In this document: positions 58,098 to 64,000 of the stretch, one piece after another | Layout of the letters: each line of letters opens with the position of its first letter | Position numbering within the stretch: position 1 is the first letter of the stretch | Assembly: GCA_012931725.1 (NCBI GenBank) | Contig: WHSA01001115.1 | Span: forward strand, 607,448 to 671,447 | Direction: 5' to 3' | Length of the DNA stretch: 64,000 nt | Source of the DNA: Litsea cubeba | Taxonomy: Eukaryota; Streptophyta; Magnoliopsida; Laurales; Lauraceae | Notes under the pieces: generated by a model | Told to the model about the DNA's origin: nothing | The model's input: only the letters and a program-made list of their open reading frames with translations | Databases searched by the model: none | Translations under genes and position numbers: made by a program

Positions 58098-58640
58098 ATT
58101 TAAATGAAATAAGATGTCCATATCATGCAAAGTAAGATAGTTACATCTACGCATCGAGTAAATTATCAACTGAACGGAGTGATTCTGATTGACAAAACCA
58201 ATTGCGATCTCCCACCTAGCAGCAGCCGGAATAGGCATCGATCGAAGAGGAAGAAAAGTCAGGTATCGTTCTACTGACAGATGGTATAGGACAACGTTAT
58301 AGTGCGATGAAATAAGATGTCCCATATCCGGCATCGTCATCCATCAATCATAAGGAGGGCAATTCCCTTGGTACGATATGATGTGGACTAGCTCATCAAC
58401 CCTTTGGTGTGATCCATACAATTGTATGCAGTGTTCTGCATTAGTCACTAACTCTTTCAAAAGATCTCTTCGTATTTGTCCCCACGCTTCATCACCAAGT
58501 CCCATGAACCCTGCAATGGCTCTAAAGCCACAATTGCCATCAGCAGCGACATCTCTTACATGACTGATATAAGGCCTTAAACCATCTAGGACTGTGTTAA
58601 TATAAGGGCCTACAAGATCGAGTGCGAATGACCTTTTACT
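58098..58640 (-). pseudogene. OTU-type cysteine protease domain at the end of the MULE transposase gene
   Basis: On the - strand, SFALDLVGPYINTVLDGLRP is followed by VRDVAADGNCGFRAIAGFMG, the OTU signature with the catalytic Cys in DGNC. MTMPDMGHLISSHYNVVLYH, the second half of the domain, follows. A stop breaks the reading just before MTMPD, and small frameshifts near 58640 and 58785 separate it from the transposase. In the intact parent this would be one protein with a FAR1-MULE-SWIM front half and an OTU rear half, a fusion found in many plant MULEs. Confidence 0.8.
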
Positions 58641-58774
58641 TAGTCACAGGCTTCTTCGCGGGAACCAATGAGTTGAAACTACTGACAATAGTCTCTTCGA
58701 TCTTCAAGGCAGGGGAGTGACTGTCTTGGGCAGATACCACAAATTCAAAGGCAGAGGGGTCACGTTTGGTAGAA

Positions 58775-60562
58775 TTATGTAATTTCAGTTTTGGGCGCGC
58801 CCCCAATTTTAGTTCTCACCTCTGGTTCGATCAATGAGGTGGCCTTAGGCTTTGTTAGCTCCCTCAGCTTATTCAAGATTTGTAACTTCTTACTCACATC
58901 ATAGCCTCTGAATTGTTCAACAATTGAATCTATCTCTGGCATGCAATTCAAAGGAAGGCTAGAGTCTTGGGCATGCGCGGTAGATAGCAAGTCAAGCTTG
59001 CACCAATACGTATGAATGCAATCTAGAGGTATAGGGCGCCCAGCACTTATGTATTTCGCGATCTCATGAGCACATGTTAAACCATGTGTGTGTCGAATTA
59101 CACAGCCACACGCATCTCGATCAATACCCACTGTCGATGAACGCTTTGTCGCGGCCAATATCTTCTCTAATGCACTTATAGAAATATTCCCACGAAGTTC
59201 CTTGAATTCGGAAGGCTTGAAGTTATGTTGCACAACCGTTTTACTTTTTTCAAATGATGCCTTAATATTTGTATGTTGCAGCTGCAGTAGGTTATGAATC
59301 TTCGTTTAAGAGTCTTCAAAAGTCCGTTGACTTGATCCAAGCTGCCACTTCAGCTGTGCATGTGAACTCTCCACCCTGTTTGTTGCAGTGTTGCCAAAAT
59401 GCATGACCTTGTTTGTCAAGGCTGCCACAAATCTTTCCTTGTACGTGTCTAAGCAAGATGCTGTAACATACCGAAGTGCCTCCGGATAGGTGCTGAACTC
59501 CTTCAAAAATAAATTGAATTGAAGATTGTAATGTTCCTCATTGGACGAGGAGACCAACATGTTCCAGCTCATGATAAACCGGTCCCACTTTTCCTTCGTC
59601 TCAAACAACTTCTTGCATTTAGCCAAAACATTTTTGTTGATATGTCATCTGAATAAAAGTTGTTCGGCACTGGGAAAAATATTAGATATGGCTTTCATTA
59701 AAGTCATCTCTCTATCAGTGACAATAATACTAGGAAGAACACCCTCACTAATAACTTTGCGCAAAATACCCAATGCCCAGGTGTAGCAGTCTTCGCGTTC
59801 ATTCTGGAGATATATAATGCATATCGAAAAAGTCTTCTTTGTGGATGTCACCCCTACAATCTCCAATAAGGGCATTCGATACCGATTGGTCTTGTAAGTG
59901 CAGTCCATTATCAACACATGAGGAGATACACGTAGTAGGTCTAGGCTGGTAGGGTGTGTGAAGAACAAGTCATTGACAGTATTTATTTCAGGACAATTCC
60001 TATGCCACTCAATGTACTTATGCTCTACCAATAATTTCATCAGTTGCTGTATCTGACTCCGTCCAGCCCTCTCCGCAACTTTATGCCTGTGACGTGCATT
60101 GTAAATTGTCTTCATTGTGCTTACATTTAACTCACTTTTATGTTTCAATGTGACCAAAATATCCTTTGGCCGAACCATATTCTTGGACATGTCTACTAGC
60201 AATGATGTTTCCTCCTCTGTTAATCTCCCTGCAAATGAGTGCCCTTCTAGGAATTCTGCAGCTAGATGCACACCACATACTACATGTAACATCCATTCCT
60301 CATTTGAGCCAACCACGTTGCCTTGTAACGTGAATGGGCAGCCACATTTCTTTGAACCAGTCAGCTTCAATTTCTTCCCTAAAGTCTCATCTTTAGTTAT
60401 CCTCATGTCTCTATAAGACCCACTCCTCTCACACCCAAGGGTCAGCCTTGGTTTTTTATTTCTCCTGTTGGGCGCTGCTGATGTCTTAATCATAGCAATG
60501 AAACCATTTCTCCTCCCAACATCACGAGCCCAATTAATTAGTGCTTCTCGGCTTGTGAATAT
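58775..60562 (-). pseudogene. FAR1-type MULE transposase, two nonsense codons
   Basis: The exon starts at 60562 after TGTGCAG (- strand) and stays in one frame to 58775. In order: a FAR1 DNA-binding domain (INWARDVGRRNGF, SKKCGCPF); the MULE catalytic core with LIMDCTYKTNRYRMPLLEIV and IIVTDREMTLMKAI (two catalytic Asp); TNRVESSHAQLK (catalytic Glu); and a SWIM zinc finger (CGCVIRHTHGLTCAHEIA). It excises and inserts the element using the terminal repeats. Stops at 59645-59647 (in place of Trp in the conserved FRWHINKN) and 59306-59308 are the only interruptions, so the gene is dead but recent. ATG 60577 lies in the intron and is not the real start. Confidence 0.9.
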
Positions 60563-60645
60563 CTGCACATAAACCAAATAAAATTATATTGAACCAAGTC
60601 ACTACATCATTTTAAATATCAAATTGATTAATCTACATTTATTAC

Positions 60646-60700
60646 GTCTTGGGTGATAAACTCATTAATATAGTCCACCACACATTCAGAGCCAACCTTG
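60646..60700 (-). pseudogene. Probable upstream exon of the MULE transposase
   Basis: On the - strand, AATGCAG is followed by a 55-bp stretch (KVGSECVVDYINEFITQD) and a GT donor (GAC/GTAATA). It joins in phase to IFTSREALINW of the main exon. The first exon is not settled; an ATG at 61054 (MDEPKDNQTMMPDYSSS) is a candidate. Confidence 0.5.
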
Positions 60701-60834
60701 CTGCATTCAGTAGGCGCATTCCACTGCTATGGAACCAATTTTGTTAGAGTATGTAGATGATACACTGCATAGCTCTGTACATCCGTACACAATTAACTTG
60801 TTCAGACAAATACAACCAAACATATTGGTTATGT

Positions 60835-60965
60835 TCGATTGTAAATGGCCGAAATTAATTATTTTGTACGGCATCGTAGTGCCGTTCAATACTGACTTAT
60901 TCGGCATTGTGTTGCCGCCCAAAGCACATTTGAATGGATATGCAGGGCCGAACTGTTCGTCCCAG
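60835..60965. repeat. Array of short CGG...CCG hairpins, right
   Basis: Units such as ACGGCATCGTAGTGCCG and TTCGGCATTGTGTTGCCG, about 500 bp from the right end of the MULE, roughly symmetrical to the left array. Confidence 0.6.
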
Positions 60966-61414
60966 ACTAAAAAAAAAAACACGAAGAATATGCTTGCCTC
61001 AACACTGCTAGAATAATCCGGCATCATCGTCTGGTTGTCCTTTGGCTCGTCCATTGCTTAAGAATGCTAGTTAAGTGGGTAACAACTCTGAATGAAATCA
61101 AGATTAATGAGATGGAGTAAAATAGAGAATGAGGTGAAGTTTTACCAGGAGAGAAGATGAAAGAGAGGAGATAGCAATGGGAGTGAGACACAGAATGAAA
61201 TGTAAGAGAGGAGATAGCAATGGGAGTAATAATCCGTCCAAGGGAAAACGATACATGGAGCAAATGTACATGGGCATTTTAGTCTGAAAACCCTTCTCAT
61301 CTGAAAACGCATATGGGAGGGAGGGAAAACGCAGTGTGTAGAGAGTGTCTGGGAGGGGTAACATGTAGCCATTTTGGTAAATTTACACATGGGCATTTTA
61401 GTCAACAATTAGTG

Positions 61415-61457
61415 CAGTGTGTGTTGAGCTAAAATCAGTGTGCAGATAGCAGCACTC
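61415..61457. repeat. Right terminal inverted repeat of the MULE
   Basis: Reverse complement of the left end over about 43 bp, followed by TTTGATATA. Confidence 0.88.
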
Positions 61458-61466
61458 TTTGATATA

Positions 61467-62190
61467 ACCTCTTCATCTTTTTCATGTCTCTTAAATGGAG
61501 GCTTCACTTGACTTCACTTTACAAGTGAATTATCCAAACAAGAAAAGCCCTTTTTATTGTCGTCTTGAAACATTTATTGTTGTACTCCAACCAAACAAAT
61601 CTACCCAATCAACCTGTTCCAACCACTGATAAAAGGAAATGACAGACATCCACATCCAATCAACACTCTAATTTGCACTAAAGTGCCCCCCAGTAATCTA
61701 TGGCTAACTTTTAATCTTTAGTCACTTTCTATTTAATTTATCTCACTTGGTTTTTTGGCTACTCATGAATTATAACTTTCCCAACTTTCTTTCTATATCC
61801 TGATGATAATATGATGAATTGAATTGAAGAGAGGGGAGGGACTACCATACGTGACCTAGACGCCTTTCATTAATCATAGATAGCCCTATTTCGGATCAAT
61901 GCAGAAACCAAATGAAGTCTTGGTTTTACTTAACATTTTCTTTTTCTGATCACATCAAACTTGATATTTGATTTGTGGTAGCTCCCTGATCACCCCAACC
62001 GCATCAAACAGTGGATGCAATCCCACACATCTCAAACCCGAAAAACCGCGTTTTTAGCCATTCAGTCATCTCTTTGCACACACCACATTCATGTACATGC
62101 ATGTAAATAATGATGATTAATGATATTAAACAACTGCACAAAGCTGTGGTCAGCACATGTCAAGTATCCTTAGCAATCAGTTACACCAAT
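61467..62190. other. Intergenic sequence and probable 3' untranslated region of the next gene
   Basis: No coding region is seen. The right part probably belongs to the 3' untranslated region of the - strand gene at 62191. Confidence 0.5.
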
Positions 62191-62705
62191 TTAAAATGGT
62201 GGATCAGCCGATATAGTGAGGCTGCCACCTTGAAAACCCGTCGGGAAATCGAATCCTGACATGTAATCATCACCAAAAATCACGGCACCAGCCGCCAGTG
62301 CACCGGCACCAACGCCCATTCCAAAACCAGGCCCAATGCCATGTCGTGTGCCCGCCGCACCTGCAGCATTTGGAGGCATGTTAATGTAATGGGCCGGAGG
62401 CAATTCAGTGGTTCCTGGAAGAAATGTGGGTATGAAACCGACGTTTGAAGGTGGTGGTGGGGGTGGTGGTGTGCGAGTTGGGCGGTAGCTTGGCCCAGCA
62501 GTGGATGGGTTCGCATAGTTGCCAAGAAATGGTGCTTGATTAGCATATGGAAAGGCTGGAGGAGGGTAATGGCGGTTTTCTGGCTGGCTGGCTGGTAGTG
62601 GATATGGTCGATGTTGGTAAGATGGATCTGAGTGTGACCCATCTTCTCTGTTTAATGGAATCTCATTCTTCTGATCTGAAAGTTTGAATACTCCTTCCAC
62701 ATTTC
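62191..62705 (-). CDS. Probable C2-domain protein, terminal exon
   Basis: The exon begins at 62705 after the acceptor TTGCAG (- strand) and ends at TGA 62191. The 171 visible residues are a low-complexity tail: NVEGVFKLSD, a Pro/Tyr/Asn-rich stretch (PYPLPASQPENRHYPPPAFP), a run of seven Pro, then a Gly/Ala-rich hydrophobic segment (GIGPGFGMGVGAGALAAGAV) and the end IFGDDYMSGFDFP...ISADPPF. Pro-rich tails followed by a Gly-rich GAGALAAGAVIFGDD segment are typical of plant C2-domain (SRC2-like, Ca2+-dependent lipid-binding) proteins. The C2 domain itself would lie in upstream exons to the right and is not visible, so the family call is moderate. The frame is open and undamaged. Confidence 0.65.
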
Positions 62706-63999
62706 CTGCAATTGCAATAAAAGATTGTTAATAGGTAAATATGATAATGAAGTAGATGAAGGGAATTTTTTTCCCTATGTTGGGACACTGGTACGGATTG
62801 ATCCCTGGGCATGTATGTGAAACAACGATGCCAACACCACTCATCAATGAGTGTGTCGGCGAAGGGAATTTCTATAGTATTTATTCATTGTCATTCACAT
62901 AGTACACATTACTCCACTGTCTTTGAACCTGGACCTACATTTTTTAATGATCAATTTGATTGTGGGTCATCTAATATAAGAGTGAGTTTGAGCTCACATC
63001 AGATTGATTATGCGTAAAACTCATGAATTTTTGTAATATTTTTTATTCAAATATATTATACAAAACCAATTTTATGGTAAGACCAAAACCTATTGAGTTA
63101 GAATTTTGCCATATCACACAAAAGAGAGAAGTATTGTTTTGAGCAATTCATATCATAAGACGAGGGTTTAGAGAACCAATAACATCTCCTCTTAATTTTT
63201 ATTGGGGTGTACTACTATCTCTTAATAATAAACAGAGTAATACTAATCAGGTTTTAATTGAGTTAAGTTAGTTGGGTCTATAACAACTGAGTTACAGCAG
63301 TTGACAATTATAACCACCTGTCATGTGAAATGTGGCTTCACTTGCTCACAGCTTTCAATGTGTAACAGGTCGTGTAACAGACTTAGTAAAGAGTTACGAC
63401 TGTCTGAAAAGCATGGCGACCTCTTTTCTATATAAAGAGGTCTCATATTCTCTATAAGGTTATGAAAATTTGAATGACAGACTCCTCCAATTTCATCTCT
63501 CACATTTCTCTTCTACATTTCTTTTCTTCTTCTTCATTGCTAAGTTGGTGTTTGAGCCTATTGACCAGCATCAATAGAGCCTACTTCTATGTCTTCCTCA
63601 AGACATCATCGTCGTCGTCTTCTTCAAGATCTGTGCTTCTGCCATCATCTTCAAGCCTTCTCTATCTTCTTCTCCAAGATCCCAGACATTTTCAGTCTGT
63701 GCCTCTTATTCATGCTTCCTTCTCAAGCATCTGCAACATCTTTTCCTGTCTTCGTTTTCACCTGATCGAAGGTTTTGTTTCCTTATATCAAACCTTCTGT
63801 TTCTTGATTACTGCTTCAAGATCTTTTCATCAGACTGCTGCCGGATATGTGACAGGATAGGACATTACCCTAGATTGCTACCATTGCATGAATTACTCTT
63901 TCCAACAGCATCATCCTCCCTCTCAATTTGCGGCAATGCCCACTTCGTTTGGTCCAACTTCTGAACAGACAGACTAAGAAGCAATGAACAATATCACTC
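62706..63999. other. Upstream intron of the C2-like gene; possible LTR start at the window edge
   Basis: 62706-63230 shows no exon. From about 63240 the sequence looks like an LTR in + orientation: TCTATATAAAGAGG (63427-63440) is a good TATA box, followed by a pyrimidine-rich leader (63475-63800) typical of an R/U5 region. No partner LTR lies in the window, so this is unproven. The 128-codon frame at 63474-63860 is Ser/Leu-rich and probably not a gene. Confidence 0.35.
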
Positions 64000-64000
64000 A

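Larger units (their letters stand above)
54527..61466. mobile_element. Complete Mutator-like element (MULE) with two convergent genes
   Basis: Terminal inverted repeats start GAGTGTTGCTACCTGCACAC at 54536 and, on the other strand, GAGTGCTGCTATCTGCACAC at 61457. They stay similar for about 43 bp. The 9-bp target duplication is TTTAATATA / TTTGATATA (54527-54535 and 61458-61466, one mismatch); 9 bp is typical of Mutator. Inside are a plant-mobile-domain gene (+) and a FAR1/MULE transposase with an OTU domain (-), meeting tail to tail. Confidence 0.92.

Noticed and set aside
1..63999. CRISPR arrays, bacterial operons, rRNA genes
   Set aside because: No spaced direct repeats of the CRISPR type, no operon structure and no rRNA-like sequence were seen. 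The window is plant nuclear DNA.

Overview
The window is nuclear DNA from a flowering plant with a large, transposon-rich genome. The evidence is spliced plant genes with GT..AG introns, plant-type LTR retrotransposons primed by initiator-Met tRNA, an L1-type LINE with an RVT_3 RNase H tail, and Mutator-like and hAT DNA transposons. I cannot name the species. Two host genes can be supported. The first is a methylenetetrahydrofolate dehydrogenase/cyclohydrolase (FOLD) on the + strand, with its last three exons at 18311-18547, 19262-19429 and 43294-43464. The second is the last exon of a probable C2-domain protein on the - strand (62191-62705). Almost everything else is mobile DNA or its debris.

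Layout. 1-18310 lies upstream of the first visible FOLD exon and is probably one long intron. It holds a long gypsy-type LTR (about 382-9060) interrupted by a near-intact Copia element (1298-6899, identical LTRs, TSD AAGTC). Next comes an old - strand Copia whose gag is split by a gypsy deletion derivative (9705-16106, TSD GATAT). The last FOLD intron (19430-43293, 23.9 kb) is built on an L1 LINE on the - strand, scattered in pieces (20190-20501, 28585-29350, 41124-42655). Inserted in it are a gag-only gypsy element (20502-28584, TSD AAAAC) carrying a decayed Copia (21828-27160, TSD CCTCG); a 4.7-kb inverted repeat (30873-35575), one arm of which carries a hAT-type element that itself carries a second one; and a non-autonomous LTR element (37566-40628, TSD GTTTG) that has picked up parts of two host genes, ribosomal protein S17 and a lysine/histidine-type amino-acid transporter.

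Downstream of FOLD is a rearranged chromovirus array (about 45111-53489) with two nearly identical integrase-chromodomain ends separated by a truncated LTR. Then comes a complete 6.9-kb Mutator-like element (54536-61457, 9-bp TSD with one mismatch). It has two convergent genes, a plant-mobile-domain gene (+) and a FAR1/MULE transposase followed by an OTU protease domain (-). Both are damaged by nonsense codons, and three arrays of short CGG...CCG hairpins lie in the same element.

Most insertions could be closed by their target-site duplications, so the nesting order can be read directly. The most notable item is the gene-capturing LTR element. The others are the FAR1-OTU/PMD MULE, the long inverted repeat with an occupied and an empty site on opposite arms, and the very large FOLD introns.
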